Source: Hymenobacter volaticus (GTDB lineage: Bacteria; Bacteroidota; Bacteroidia; Cytophagales; Hymenobacteraceae). Taken from it: a DNA stretch of 64,000 bases. The stretch is taken from positions 845,501-909,500 of the forward strand of contig NZ_CP095061.1 of assembly GCF_022921055.1 (NCBI RefSeq), written 5' to 3'. The translations under genes were made by a program, and so were the position numbers. Positions 36,794 through 45,343 of the stretch are shown here, piece after piece (positions within the stretch are counted from its first letter, which is position 1; every line of letters begins with the position of its first letter). The notes under the pieces are model-generated. The model ran no database searches and was not told the origin of the DNA. It worked only from the letters and a program-made list of their open reading frames with translations.

Positions 36794-38044
36794 CTAAAGC
36801 GCAGGAGCAATGACACTAGCGGTCCTGCCATAAAATCGATTAAGTAAATAAGCCATGCCTCCAAAGGCCAGTCCCACGCCGCACACACCAGGCCAGTGAA
36901 AATGAGTCCAAGCCCAAGCCCCCGACAACGACCCTAGCGAAGCGCCTAGGAAGGCAGCCGTCATGTACACCGTATTCAAGCGGCTTCGGGCTTCGGGGAG
37001 CAGGCTGAAGATGCGAGCTTGGTTGGAAATGTGCGTCATCTGCTGCCCCACATCCAGAATCACCACGCTTACCACCAGTCCTACTAAGTAATAGCCGCCA
37101 AAGGCCAGCAGCACGTAAGCCCCCACAAACAGCAGGATACCCAGGTTGATGCCGAAGTCGGGGCCTTTGCGGTCCGCTGACTTGCCAGCAAACGAAGCTG
37201 CAAATGCTCCGGTAGCCCCAATCAAGCCAAACAAGCCGGCCACGTCGCTGCCGTAACGGTAGGTGTCACTTTCCAAGAAGAACACGAGCGTGGTCCAGAA
37301 GGCGCTAAAGCCGGCGAACATACAAGTACCCACTAGTGCCGAGCGGCGCAACACAGGTAAATCGCGGGTGAGGGTGACCAAGGACTTGAGCAGGCCACCG
37401 TAACTGCCCTGGAAATTGGGCTGATTCCGCGGCAGCATTTGGGCCAAGATACCGGTGAGCAACACCATCACAGCGGCTCCCGCCCAAAACATGGTGCGCC
37501 AGCCAAAATGAGCCCCTACGTAGCCACTAATTGTGCGCGAAAGCAAAATGCCAATCAATAAGCCACTCATGACCTTGCCCACTACCCGGCCTCGTTCTTC
37601 ATCGGAAGCCAACGAGGCGGCCATAGGCATCAGCAGCTGAGGCACTGCCGAAAAAATGCCGATGCACAAACTCGCCGCTGCCAGTATTACAAACGATGGG
37701 GCCGACGCGGCGCCCGCCATGCACAGCGCCGCCGCTAGTATCAGGACCAAAATCAAGCTTTTCCGCTCGCGTTTGTCGCCGAGTGGTACCACAAACAACA
37801 GCCCTAGCGTATAGCCGACCTGCGTGATAGTGGCCACCAAACTCACCTCACTTTCGGAAAGCCGGAAGGTGCGGCCAATTTCAGCAAGCAGCGGTTGGTT
37901 GTAATAAATATTGGCCACCACCAGTCCGCAAGTAATAGCCATGAGCCACACTAAGGCGGGGGCAAGCGGAGGGTGTGGAGTAGCTGAAACAGAACGTGCG
38001 TCCTTTGCCACGGGCTGACGATCAGCCACTGCTTGTTCTTTCAT
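36794..38044 (-). CDS. MFS transporter (drug/metabolite efflux type)
   Basis: A 416-residue major facilitator with 12 predicted membrane helices, read from the ATG at 38044; the upstream 16 codons look non-conserved. The loop 2-3 signature is PLGDKRERKSLILVL (G-D-x-R-x-R-K type). NIYYNQPLLAEIGRTF before TM2 and SRTISGYVGAHFGWRTMFWA in TM5-6 are typical of the YgaY/AraJ-like branch. No operon partner. The likely role is export of small compounds; the substrate is unknown. Confidence 0.85.
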   Translation of the reverse strand: MKEQAVADRQPVAKDARSVSATPHPPLAPALVWLMAITCGLVVANIYYNQPLLAEIGRTFRLSESEVSLVATITQVGYTLGLLFVVPLGDKRERKSLILVLILAAALCMAGAASAPSFVILAAASLCIGIFSAVPQLLMPMAASLASDEERGRVVGKVMSGLLIGILLSRTISGYVGAHFGWRTMFWAGAAVMVLLTGILAQMLPRNQPNFQGSYGGLLKSLVTLTRDLPVLRRSALVGTCMFAGFSAFWTTLVFFLESDTYRYGSDVAGLFGLIGATGAFAASFAGKSADRKGPDFGINLGILLFVGAYVLLAFGGYYLVGLVVSVVILDVGQQMTHISNQARIFSLLPEARSRLNTVYMTAAFLGASLGSLSGAWAWTHFHWPGVCGVGLAFGGMAYLLNRFYGRTASVIAPAL

Positions 38045-38158
38045 GAGGTAAGTTGCCACCCTGCCTTGTGGCAGGGAGATATACGGCCTCACCTAACAGC
38101 AAAGTCAGCTCGAAGGTTGCGTACGACCCAACAAAGCAGGCGCAAAAGCACCTTCTCT

Positions 38159-38695
38159 TTATAGCCCAGCCAGCCGGTCGAGGCCCACGATAGGCTCGGT
38201 GCCGTTGAGATTCCGCAAGGTGATGAGCACGCTAGGCGTTATATCAGTGATGTTCTGCAAGGCAGCATATAGCCTTTTGCGCCGTTCGTGCTCTTGCTGC
38301 ATGTACTCATCGGCCCTGATAATTTCATCTATATCCCGCCGGTTCGGATCTAGCTCCAGGTACATCTGCACGAACATGTCAATACAGTCTGTAACGGCAG
38401 CCAGATGATTGCGGAAGTATTTTTCTTCCTGCTTCGCGACAAAAAGCAGGGCTTCCGTCAAGGCACTACTCGCATCGAGGGCGTAGGAGGCCAGGGGAGT
38501 GGTGAAGTCGTCGAGGTCGGGAGATAAGTGCTGCGTATTGGCTAGGCAGTGGTCTACTGCTACAGTTGAACCATCCAGCCCGAAACTATACAAGGCATCA
38601 ATACCTTGCTGATACAGAGCGGGGTCGCCCCACTCTTCTACCTCACAAAAGGCCTCGTACAACACCTGCATCTTCTCGCAGGTAAGCGCAGCCAT
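38159..38695 (-). CDS. DUF416 family protein (YjaG-like)
   Basis: A 178-residue cytosolic protein starting MAALTCEKMQVLYEAFCE, which matches the early conserved CERM...Y..FC block of E. coli YjaG, followed by PDLDDFTTPLASYALDAS and SSALTEALLFV (the conserved block with acidic and Ser/Ala helices). It is all-helical. Function is unknown in the family. An upstream Met 17 codons earlier exists but lacks conserved sequence. Stands alone between the MFS gene and the AraC regulator. Confidence 0.7.
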   Translation of the reverse strand: MAALTCEKMQVLYEAFCEVEEWGDPALYQQGIDALYSFGLDGSTVAVDHCLANTQHLSPDLDDFTTPLASYALDASSALTEALLFVAKQEEKYFRNHLAAVTDCIDMFVQMYLELDPNRRDIDEIIRADEYMQQEHERRKRLYAALQNITDITPSVLITLRNLNGTEPIVGLDRLAGL

Positions 38696-38799
38696 AACGG
38701 ATTTATGGCGAACTGGTAACTGTGACGGGGTCGAAAGATCTAGCAAGGGTGCAAATACACCAATTAATACGTAAAATTAATTGCTGCGGAAAAAGCAGT

Positions 38800-39720
38800 C
38801 TACACCGCGTGCTGCTTTTTGTAGAGGCCGGGGGTCATGCCTTCGTACTGCTTAAAGAGCTTCTGGAAATACGCGGTATTGTTGAAACCGGCCCGAAAAC
38901 AGACATCCGACACCGACGTAAGCGGATTGCGTAACAGCCGTTTCGCTTCCGTAAGACGCTCCTGAATAATGTACTCGATGGGCGTGAGGCCCAATTCCCG
39001 CTTGAACACCCGGAAGAAAGTGGCCTTGCTCATGCAAGCCAGCGCGCTTAGTTTTTCCACTGTAATCTGCTCGGTGAGATGCTGCTTGATGTACTGCACC
39101 ACGTGCGCGAAGCGGTGAGAAGTAAGGTGCTGCGTGTAGTTGTTGAAAATAAGCTGACGGGCTTGCGTCTGCATGAGGCGCACCAGCATTTCCTGAATGG
39201 TAAACGTGGCCAATACGTCTTTGATGCGGCCGGTGTCGCGGGAGAGCTGTACGAGGCGCTCCAGCGTGGAGGTCAGTTCGGGCGTGTTCTGGAAATGGGC
39301 GAAGTCGTGGGTGTCGAGCTGCCAAGGCAAATGCTCTTCCACGCGGGGGTGGTGTTCGTTGAGCAAATCGACGGTTTGGCGGATGGTATCCGTCGGGATG
39401 GCCACCGCGAGGCACTGCGTCGGGTTCTCTGCGTCGGCTTCCGGGAAGTCGATGAGCATGGTTTCGTTTTGGTCCACAACAACCGACTCGCCGGGCAGGT
39501 ACTCGAACGCCGGACGGCCAGCTAGGTGCATTACCTTTTTACCCCGGAGCATAGTAGTCAAGACCAGATTGCCCATGCTGAGCGGTATTTGATGGGCCGT
39601 GCGGTGCGTTTCAAACACGTTTAGCTCAAAAGCATCGAGAGCATACACCGTCCGGTTTTCAACTAGCGTGGTGAGCTGGTCGGCCTGGCGGAGTGCAATA
39701 GGAGCGGGCAGGTGAGACAT
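38800..39720 (-). CDS. AraC family transcriptional regulator
   Basis: A 306-residue regulator. The N-terminal ~190 residues form a ligand/dimer domain related to AraC_binding_2 (QIPLSMGNLVLTTMLRG; LPGESVVVDQNETMLIDF). The C-terminal ~100 residues hold two helix-turn-helix motifs: ITVEKLSALACMSKATFFRV and VSDVCFRAGFNNTAYFQKLF, ending EGMTPGLYKK. It is divergent from the aldehyde dehydrogenase gene, 267 bases away, and the usual logic is that it controls that gene in response to an alcohol or aldehyde. That link is inference from position. Confidence 0.87.
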   Translation of the reverse strand: MSHLPAPIALRQADQLTTLVENRTVYALDAFELNVFETHRTAHQIPLSMGNLVLTTMLRGKKVMHLAGRPAFEYLPGESVVVDQNETMLIDFPEADAENPTQCLAVAIPTDTIRQTVDLLNEHHPRVEEHLPWQLDTHDFAHFQNTPELTSTLERLVQLSRDTGRIKDVLATFTIQEMLVRLMQTQARQLIFNNYTQHLTSHRFAHVVQYIKQHLTEQITVEKLSALACMSKATFFRVFKRELGLTPIEYIIQERLTEAKRLLRNPLTSVSDVCFRAGFNNTAYFQKLFKQYEGMTPGLYKKQHAV

Positions 39721-39987
39721 GGACGAACAGGCAAAAGAGTGGGAAGCTGAAAAAGCAGTGGCAACTCAAGTTATAATCTAACAACAAAACTTAGTAACCG
39801 TTGCAAACCGGGCGGCTTTTGCGGCTTACATTCCTGGTAAGTTACTTCTAATCAGTGCAAGTGCAAGAAGGTGAGTGAGTGCTTACCTTATGAGATGATA
39901 GGTTTCTTTTCTGAGAGTATACTACAACTATTTCAGCAGAGGTAAACCTAGCTTGGGGTATCTAAATCTCACCTCATTCTAGCGCTG
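39721..39987. promoter_or_regulatory. Divergent control region between araC-type regulator and aldehyde dehydrogenase
   Basis: A 267-bp spacer that must hold both promoters. It contains a direct repeat GTGCAAGTGCAA (about 39857-39868) and close-by GGTAAG / CTTACC elements that could be regulator half-sites. No site can be fixed with confidence. Confidence 0.35.
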
Positions 39988-41514
39988 ATGGAAACCTTAG
40001 AAAAACCCACCACCCTCGTTGCCCGGCCCCAATTCAAATCGCACTACGACAACTTTATTGGCAGCAAATGGGTAGCTCCAGTGAAAGGCCAATACTTTGA
40101 AAACCCGTCGCCTATCGATGGCAAGGCATTTTGCAAGGTAGCCCGTAGCACCAAAGAAGACATTGAACTGGCCCTCGACGCGGCGCATGAGGCCTTCAAA
40201 ACCTGGGGCAAAACCTCGGCCACTGAGCGCAGCAATCTGCTTAACAAGGTAGCCAATATCATCGAGGAAAACCTGCCGCACCTAGCTGCTGTGGAATGCG
40301 TGGAAAACGGCAAGCCCATCCGCGAAACCACCCTTGCCGACCTACCGTTAGTAGTCGACCACTTTCGCTATTTCGCTAGCGTAATCCGGGCCGAGGAAGG
40401 CAACGTGACGGAGCTAAACGCTACTACCGTGTCGATGAACATCAACGAGCCGCTGGGCGTGGTAGGCCAGATTATTCCCTGGAACTTCCCGCTGCTAATG
40501 GCGACTTGGAAGCTGGCGCCTGCGCTGGCTGCTGGCTGTTGCGTGGTGATGAAACCCGCCGAGCAAACGCCAGCTTCCATTATGGTGCTCATGGAATTGC
40601 TGCAAGACATTCTGCCCGCGGGCGTAGTAAACGTAGTGAACGGCTTCGGTCTGGAAGCTGGTAAGCCGCTGGCTTCGTCGCCGCGCATTCAGAAGGTGTC
40701 GTTTACCGGCGAAACCACCACGGGCCGCCTGATCATGCAGTACGCCTCCGAAAACATCATTCCCGTAACGATGGAGTTGGGCGGTAAGTCGCCGAACATC
40801 TTCTTCAAGAGCGTGCTGGATGCCGACGACGACTTCCTCGATAAAGCCATTGAAGGAGCCGTGATGTTTGCCCTTAACCAGGGCGAAATCTGCACCTGCC
40901 CGTCGCGGATGCTGATTCAGGAAGACATCTACGACGAGTTTATTGCCCGGGTAATTGAGCGCGTGAAGGCCATCAAACTCGGCAACCCACTCGACATGGA
41001 AACCATGATGGGCGCTCAAGCCAGCAACGACCAGTTCGAGAAAATCCTGAGCTACCTGGAAATTGGTAAGGCCGAAGGTGCTGAAGTGCTGACCGGCGGC
41101 GACGCCTACCATCAGGAGGACGGTGCACTGGCCGAAGGCTACTACATTCAGCCCACGATGTTCCGCGGCCACAATAAGATGCGCATCTTCCAGGAAGAAA
41201 TCTTCGGTCCGGTGGTGTCGGTGACCACCTTCAAAACAGTTGAAGAAGCTCTGGAAATAGCCAACGACACGCTCTATGGCCTCGGCGCCGGCGTCTGGAC
41301 CCGCGACGCGCATGAGCTATACGAAGTGCCCCGCGCCATTCAGGCCGGCCGCGTGTGGGTGAACTGCTACCACGATTATCCGGCTGGGGCCCCATTCGGT
41401 GGTTACAAATCATCGGGCTTCGGGCGTGAGAACCACAAAATGATGCTCAGCCACTACCGCCAGAACAAAAACATGCTGATTTCTTACAGCCAGCAGAAAC
41501 TCGGTTTCTTCTAG
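39988..41514 (+). CDS. NAD-dependent aldehyde dehydrogenase (ExaC/AldB-like)
   Basis: A 508-residue aldehyde dehydrogenase. Catalytic Cys302 is in [11 protein letters not shown], a signature of the ExaC/AldB acetaldehyde dehydrogenase branch (most others have GQ-x-C). The general base Glu263 is in [11 protein letters not shown], and the cofactor site includes [18 protein letters not shown] and FTGETTTGR. The length matches ExaC (506). It would oxidise acetaldehyde or similar aldehydes to acids. The AraC regulator faces it, and the DUF779 gene 0.6 kb downstream is a common neighbour of this enzyme type. Confidence 0.92.
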   Translation: METLEKPTTLVARPQFKSHYDNFIGSKWVAPVKGQYFENPSPIDGKAFCKVARSTKEDIELALDAAHEAFKTWGKTSATERSNLLNKVANIIEENLPHLAAVECVENGKPIRETTLADLPLVVDHFRYFASVIRAEEGNVTELNATTVSMNINEPLGVVGQIIPWNFPLLMATWKLAPALAAGCCVVMKPAEQTPASIMVLMELLQDILPAGVVNVVNGFGLEAGKPLASSPRIQKVSFTGETTTGRLIMQYASENIIPVTMELGGKSPNIFFKSVLDADDDFLDKAIEGAVMFALNQGEICTCPSRMLIQEDIYDEFIARVIERVKAIKLGNPLDMETMMGAQASNDQFEKILSYLEIGKAEGAEVLTGGDAYHQEDGALAEGYYIQPTMFRGHNKMRIFQEEIFGPVVSVTTFKTVEEALEIANDTLYGLGAGVWTRDAHELYEVPRAIQAGRVWVNCYHDYPAGAPFGGYKSSGFGRENHKMMLSHYRQNKNMLISYSQQKLGFF

Positions 41515-41529
41515 GAAAGTAGGGAGAAG

Positions 41530-41623
41530 AAAAACCGTCATGCTGAGCTTGTCGAGGTATTTCGCTAGGGTGGTAGTTACTACGCCAGTGGAGTACTTCA
41601 ACAAGCTCAGTATGACGGTTTTT
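41530..41623. repeat. Interspersed inverted repeat, CGTCATGCTGAGC family (imperfect)
   Basis: Imperfect arms of about 30 bp (41530-41559 and 41592-41623, three or so mismatches) around a 32-base centre. It shares CGTCATGCTGAGC and TCGCTAG-n-GTGGTA with the repeat at 23201-23300. It begins 16 bases after the aldehyde dehydrogenase stop, has A5/T5 outer ends and may act as that gene's terminator. Confidence 0.65.
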
Positions 41624-41724
41624 GCGTTTTGTTGCCTGCTATTTGTTCCTTTATTGAGACTGGCGCAACGCTATCAGACAAACACTCGTCATTACCGGCA
41701 GATGTGTTTAGCTAACTGCTGATT

Positions 41725-42090
41725 ATGCTTGATTCATGTAGAGTAATGCTTGTTGTTGGGGCGGTGTTGTTCGCTGCTACTTCGGTCCACGCCCAAAAGC
41801 TTCCGGTGCCTGGCCAAAAGAACCCGGATTGGTCGTTGCAAAAAACTGAGGAGTTTCAACTATCCCACTCAGAGCAACAGCCAGAGCCCATTCCTATGCC
41901 TTCTCCCCGCCTAAGAGGCGGCATGAGGGATAGTGCTGGTAATTGGGAAATTCTCTATGATTCTGAAAATAATGTTCGGTATAATCTTCGAGAGCATAAG
42001 AAAGGTTGGGTGCGCGTGCAGAATCTGCGGACCGGCACTGTGTACACTTACGTCCGCAAAGGGGTTGTAGCTCCTTATTTTCAACATTAA
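41725..42090 (+). CDS. Small secreted protein, function unknown
   Basis: A 121-residue protein with a signal peptide (MLVVGAVLFAATSVHAQ, ending at about residue 24). The mature chain begins with a Pro/Gln/Glu-rich stretch (PGQKNPDWSLQKTEEF; SEQQPEPIPMPSPRLRGG) and ends in a beta-rich part (NWEILYDSENNVRYNLRE; GWVRVQNLRTGTVYTYVRKG). No family recognised. It sits between the aldehyde dehydrogenase and the DUF779 gene on the same strand but a hairpin repeat separates it from the former. Confidence 0.55.
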   Translation: MLDSCRVMLVVGAVLFAATSVHAQKLPVPGQKNPDWSLQKTEEFQLSHSEQQPEPIPMPSPRLRGGMRDSAGNWEILYDSENNVRYNLREHKKGWVRVQNLRTGTVYTYVRKGVVAPYFQH

Positions 42091-42155
42091 ATCTCTGTAG
42101 CCTCTTGTAGGGCTGCTATGTGCCGCTCCTGTTAACCCTGATTTCACCCACTCCT

Positions 42156-42578
42156 ATGCTCCCCGAACCTACTCCACGCGTACTTGTAACACCAGCCGCC
42201 GAAGCCACCATTGACTTATTGCGTGATGAGCACGGCCCCCTTATGTTTCACCAGAGTGGTGGCTGTTGCGATGGCTCTTCGCCTATGTGTTTTGCTGCCG
42301 GCGAGTTCCGGGTGGGCACCAACGATATCTGGCTCGGTCAGATTCACGGCTGCGACTTCTTCATGAGTGCCAGTCAGTTCGAGTACTGGAAACACACCCA
42401 ACTAACCGTCGACGTCACGAAAGGCCGCGGCGCCAGCTTTTCCCTGGAAATTCCGCTCGGCATCCGGTTCCTGATTCGGTCTCGGCTATTTACGGAACAA
42501 GAAGCTAGCAATATGGCCCCCATCTACGACGGCGAGGAGTACCTAACCCGTCCTACGGGAGCCAATAACTACTTGTAG
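42156..42578 (+). CDS. DUF779 domain-containing protein
   Basis: A 140-residue cytosolic protein from the ATG at 42156 (a GTG 36 bases upstream is possible). The family core is MFHQSGGCCDGSSPMCF, with a Cys-Cys pair and a third Cys, and GQIHGCDFFMSASQFEYW with another; the Cys residues suggest metal binding or redox chemistry. DUF779 genes are often next to ExaC/AldB-type aldehyde dehydrogenases in Proteobacteria and Actinobacteria, and the same pairing is seen here. Its action is not established; an accessory role for the dehydrogenase is a reasonable inference. Confidence 0.8.
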   Translation: MLPEPTPRVLVTPAAEATIDLLRDEHGPLMFHQSGGCCDGSSPMCFAAGEFRVGTNDIWLGQIHGCDFFMSASQFEYWKHTQLTVDVTKGRGASFSLEIPLGIRFLIRSRLFTEQEASNMAPIYDGEEYLTRPTGANNYL

Positions 42579-42646
42579 CTTGCTTGCAAACGACGCTGTC
42601 AGATTTTCTGACTTGTTTTTAGAAAATTGTCTTGTTGAACGTAAAA

Positions 42647-42674
42647 AGCCCGCGCCAATCATTTGGCGCGGGCT
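42647..42674 (+). terminator. Intrinsic terminator after the DUF779 gene
   Basis: Perfect GC-rich 12-bp arms (AGCCCGCGCCAA and complement) around TCAT, with A5 before it and ATTTAA after. Confidence 0.7.
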
Positions 42675-42693
42675 ATTTAACGTATAGAGGAAT

Positions 42694-42999
42694 ATGAGCA
42701 AAGAGCTATTGATGCAAGTAGAGAAGAGCGTAAACCTAACGGGCTTAGGTGTACTACTGATTGCGCAGCACGCTACCCCGCTTCTTAAAGGTTTTGATTT
42801 GCACATGCGGTACCTGGTGCAATTAGTGTTCCCGGACGGCGCCGAAATTCAAGCCATTGCTAGTATCGAAGCCATATCCCGCCCCGTTGGTGAGCCGGAA
42901 GGAGCGGCTACGGAAGCGCCGGCTTTGTTGTTAGCTGAAGAGGGAACGGACGCAGTACCAAGCGGTACGCTGGTGTACTTGCTGCAACAGACTGAATAA
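42694..42999 (+). CDS. Hypothetical small protein
   Basis: A 101-residue ORF with ATG start: an N-terminal part (SVNLTGLGVLLIAQHATPLL) that could be a short beta/alpha fold, a strand pair (HMRYLVQLVFPDGAEIQAIA), an acidic Ala/Glu-rich linker and a final SGTLVYLLQQTE. The central strands resemble small translation-barrel or PilZ-sized proteins but no family can be named. It lies between a terminator and a convergent gene only four bases after its stop. Confidence 0.5.
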   Translation: MSKELLMQVEKSVNLTGLGVLLIAQHATPLLKGFDLHMRYLVQLVFPDGAEIQAIASIEAISRPVGEPEGAATEAPALLLAEEGTDAVPSGTLVYLLQQTE

Positions 43000-43003
43000 G
43001 CTG

Positions 43004-43465
43004 TTACTTCACTCGTACGGGCAAGCCTTCGAGCTGCACGTAGCTGAGTTTCCAGGCATTCTTGGCATTTTTCTTCCAAAGCAGGATGAAGTTACCTTCG
43101 CCCTCACCGCGAGGTGAGGTGGGGCCTTCGGGCACTACTTCTGTGGAGAAAGTACCCGCTTCATAAGCTATTTGGGTGTCTGCACCGGAGCTGGTGGCGT
43201 AGGTTTTCAGGTCGGTGATGGTACCGAGGGTAGCACGTACCCACTTATCCGATACCTCCGATTTGCCCTTGAAATGCGTTTCACCTTGCGAATACTGAAT
43301 GTCGTCGGCCAGGAGGGTATCCAGTTGGGCCGTATTTCTGCTATTCCAAGCGCCAATAAATTGTTGGTTGAGCGTCTGAACATTGACAGCTTCTGCCGGC
43401 TTTTTATCAGTGGAGCAAGACGCCAGGGAAGCCGCGGCGAGTAGCCAGCCGAAATAGAGTTTCAT
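43004..43465 (-). CDS. SnoaL-like/nuclear transport factor 2 family lipoprotein
   Basis: A 153-residue lipoprotein from the ATG at 43465: signal KLYFGWLLAAASLAS and lipobox ending SLASC. The rest is an NTF2-like cone fold: TLNQQFIGAWNSRNTAQLDT is the opening helix pair, LLADDIQYSQGETHFKGKSE the conserved turn with the pocket entry, and FILLWKKNAKNAWKLSYVQ the last strands. The family covers many small-ligand-binding proteins and enzymes; the role is not clear. Alone on its strand, downstream of the glycine-zipper gene but past a terminator. Confidence 0.68.
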   Translation of the reverse strand: MKLYFGWLLAAASLASCSTDKKPAEAVNVQTLNQQFIGAWNSRNTAQLDTLLADDIQYSQGETHFKGKSEVSDKWVRATLGTITDLKTYATSSGADTQIAYEAGTFSTEVVPEGPTSPRGEGEGNFILLWKKNAKNAWKLSYVQLEGLPVRVK

Positions 43466-43496
43466 GTGGTTGAGGGTTTGGTAGAGAACGAGGATG

Positions 43497-43526
43497 AAAA
43501 ACCCAAGCCTAAAGGCTCGGGTTTTC
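43497..43526 (-). terminator. Intrinsic terminator of the glycine-zipper gene
   Basis: On the minus strand AAAACCCGAGCC pairs with GGCTTGGGTTTT (one G-U pair in RNA) around TTTA, followed by T-rich TTTTTC. It ends the gene at 43546. Confidence 0.7.
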
Positions 43527-43545
43527 GAGTGCAAGCAATAAGAAA

Positions 43546-44115
43546 CTACCAGCTCTTTCTACGAACTTCCGAGCTAGGATAAGCTGACGTACGGTCACCG
43601 TACGACGCGTTAGGCAAGTAAGACAAGCCCGAAGCAGTGGGAGCAAACGCAGCTTGATTGGTGCTAGAGTTCAGCGTGTACATCACGCCAGCACTAGTAC
43701 CGGCAGCAAGGGCGGCAGCGCCAGCAGGAGCAGTTGAAGGCTTGGCGGCCAAAGCAGCCCCTTTCTCAAGCCCGGAGTTGTAAGCGGCAACGCGTTGGGC
43801 TTCGGCCCGGCGAGCGGCGGCTACGCGGTTGGCTTCGGCGCGGTTAGCAGCGGCCACGCGGGCGGCTTCGGCTTTGCGCTTGTTGTCGGCATTCTTACCG
43901 ATAGCGTATCCAAGGCCGGCACCAGCGGCACCACCTACTACCCCACCTACCACGCGGTTGCGCTTGTTGATGAGGGCACCAGCGGCGGCACCGCCCAAAC
44001 CACCGATGACGGCACCTTTAGCGTGCGAACTGATACGGTTTTGGGCTTGGGTATTGAAACTGAAAACAGAAGCAAAAATCAGAACTATGGCGAGAAGCAA
44101 ACTGACCTTTTTCAT
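43546..44115 (-). CDS. Glycine-zipper protein with Ala/Arg/Glu repeat helix
   Basis: A 189-residue exported protein. The signal peptide (KVSLLLAIVLIFASVFSFNTQAQ) is followed by two Gly-zipper segments (AKGAVIGGLGGAAAGALI and VGGVVGGAAGAGLGYAIG), a pattern that packs in membranes and is common in YMGG/Rick_17kDa-type envelope proteins. Next comes a helix of repeated units (RVAAANRAEANRVAAARRAE), then an Ala-rich hinge and a polar tail. An envelope or stress-related structural role is likely but unproven. Confidence 0.68.
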   Translation of the reverse strand: MKKVSLLLAIVLIFASVFSFNTQAQNRISSHAKGAVIGGLGGAAAGALINKRNRVVGGVVGGAAGAGLGYAIGKNADNKRKAEAARVAAANRAEANRVAAARRAEAQRVAAYNSGLEKGAALAAKPSTAPAGAAALAAGTSAGVMYTLNSSTNQAAFAPTASGLSYLPNASYGDRTSAYPSSEVRRKSW

Positions 44116-44271
44116 GGCAAATAGGTTTTAAGTAGTAGGAAACTTTCACTCTCTTGTGAGGGAAGTTTACAAGCACCGTGCCATTACGACTGAGGAGCTT
44201 ACATAGTTGAGGTAAACTATACGATTGCTGGATATAATAACTATAGTAAGAATAGGCTGCTAAATCCATAA

Positions 44272-44312
44272 ACAACAGAGCCCCTGAGAGTTCGTCTCAG
44301 GGGCTCTGTTGT
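44272..44312. terminator. Hairpin, perfect 18-bp stem, at the end of the esterase gene
   Basis: Perfect arms (ACAACAGAGCCCCTGAGA and complement) around GTTCG, 21 bases after the stop of the minus-strand esterase. The minus-strand exit is not T-rich, so it may act as a stabilising hairpin as much as a terminator. Confidence 0.6.
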
Positions 44313-44333
44313 CGAGAAAAAAAAGCTGGTTTT

Positions 44334-45250
44334 CTACTTTGTGAGCCAGCCGTTGGCGTCAAACCAATTCTGCATACGTTCCACCCACTTGTCGTTGGTG
44401 GTTTTGTTGTTCATACCGAAACCGTGGCCGCCTTTAGGGTAGAGGTGCATCTCGACCGGTACTCCGTGGCGAAGGCACGCTTCATAAAACCGCAAGCTAT
44501 TCTGCACTTTAACCGTTTTATCGTCGGCGGCGTGCACGAGGAAAGTGGGGGGCGTTTGGATAGTTACTTGCTGGTCGTTGGAATACAGTTTGATTTGATC
44601 GGGCGTTGGGGTTTTGCCTATCAAGTTGGTGCGCGAACCACCATGCATCAGGCTATCGGTGAAGCTTATAACGGGGTAGATCAGCATCAAAAAATCGGGA
44701 CGGACGGAGGTATTGGTCGGGTCTTGACCAACGGGCTTGGCAAAGTGCGTGCCCGCAGTAGACGCTAGGTGCCCTCCCGCCGAAAAGCCCATGATGCCAA
44801 TGCGCGCCGGATTTACGCCAAACTCCGTAGCCCGTTGCCGCACCAACCGAATAGATTGCTGCGCATCGAGTAGCGGCGCAATGCTTTTGTCGGGCTGGCT
44901 TTGGTCGTTGGGCAAACGGTACTTGAGCACGAAGGCCGTAACGCCCATCTCGATCAGGCGTTTGGCTACGTCGAATCCTTCGTGGTCAATTGCTAGTCGG
45001 GCGTAGCCACCCCCGGACAAATAATAACGGCGGTGCCATTGGCTTTGTCCTTGGCTGGCTTGTAGACGGTTAGCGTAGGCTGAATAACGTTGGAAACCCG
45101 GATGCCACCGTTTGCTTCCGTCACCGTGGTTTCCTTGACGTCGCTCGGCTTGGAATTAGGAATAGTAACGGAGTAAACCGACATAACCTGCTGCGCTAGT
45201 AATAGGTGCGAACAAGCGCCAAAGGCAAGGGTTAGCAGAAGCTTTTTCAT
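44334..45250 (-). CDS. Secreted alpha/beta hydrolase, BD-FAE/acetyl-xylan-esterase-like (frameshifted as sequenced)
   Basis: Restored length is about 305 residues. The signal peptide is MKKLLLTLAFGACSHLLLAQ. The oxyanion strand AVIICPGGGY is broken by the frameshift: the first frame ends ICPGVATPD and the second starts at GGGYARLAIDHEGFDVAKR; one added base in the C5 run at 45010-45014 joins them into CPGGGYARL. The nucleophile elbow is GIMGFSAGGHLAS (Ser) and the catalytic acid and His lie in LVHAADDKTV and YPKGGHGFG. The family removes acetyl or feruloyl groups from plant polysaccharides. No polysaccharide-utilisation genes are near. Confidence 0.82.
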
Positions 45251-45343
45251 AGAGTGAAACCAGAGTGCAGAGAGGAAGGGCTAGCCGTAAAGAGCGGCGG
45301 TGAAAATGTGAAATACCGTGCTTGCCTACGTAAGGTGGCAATT

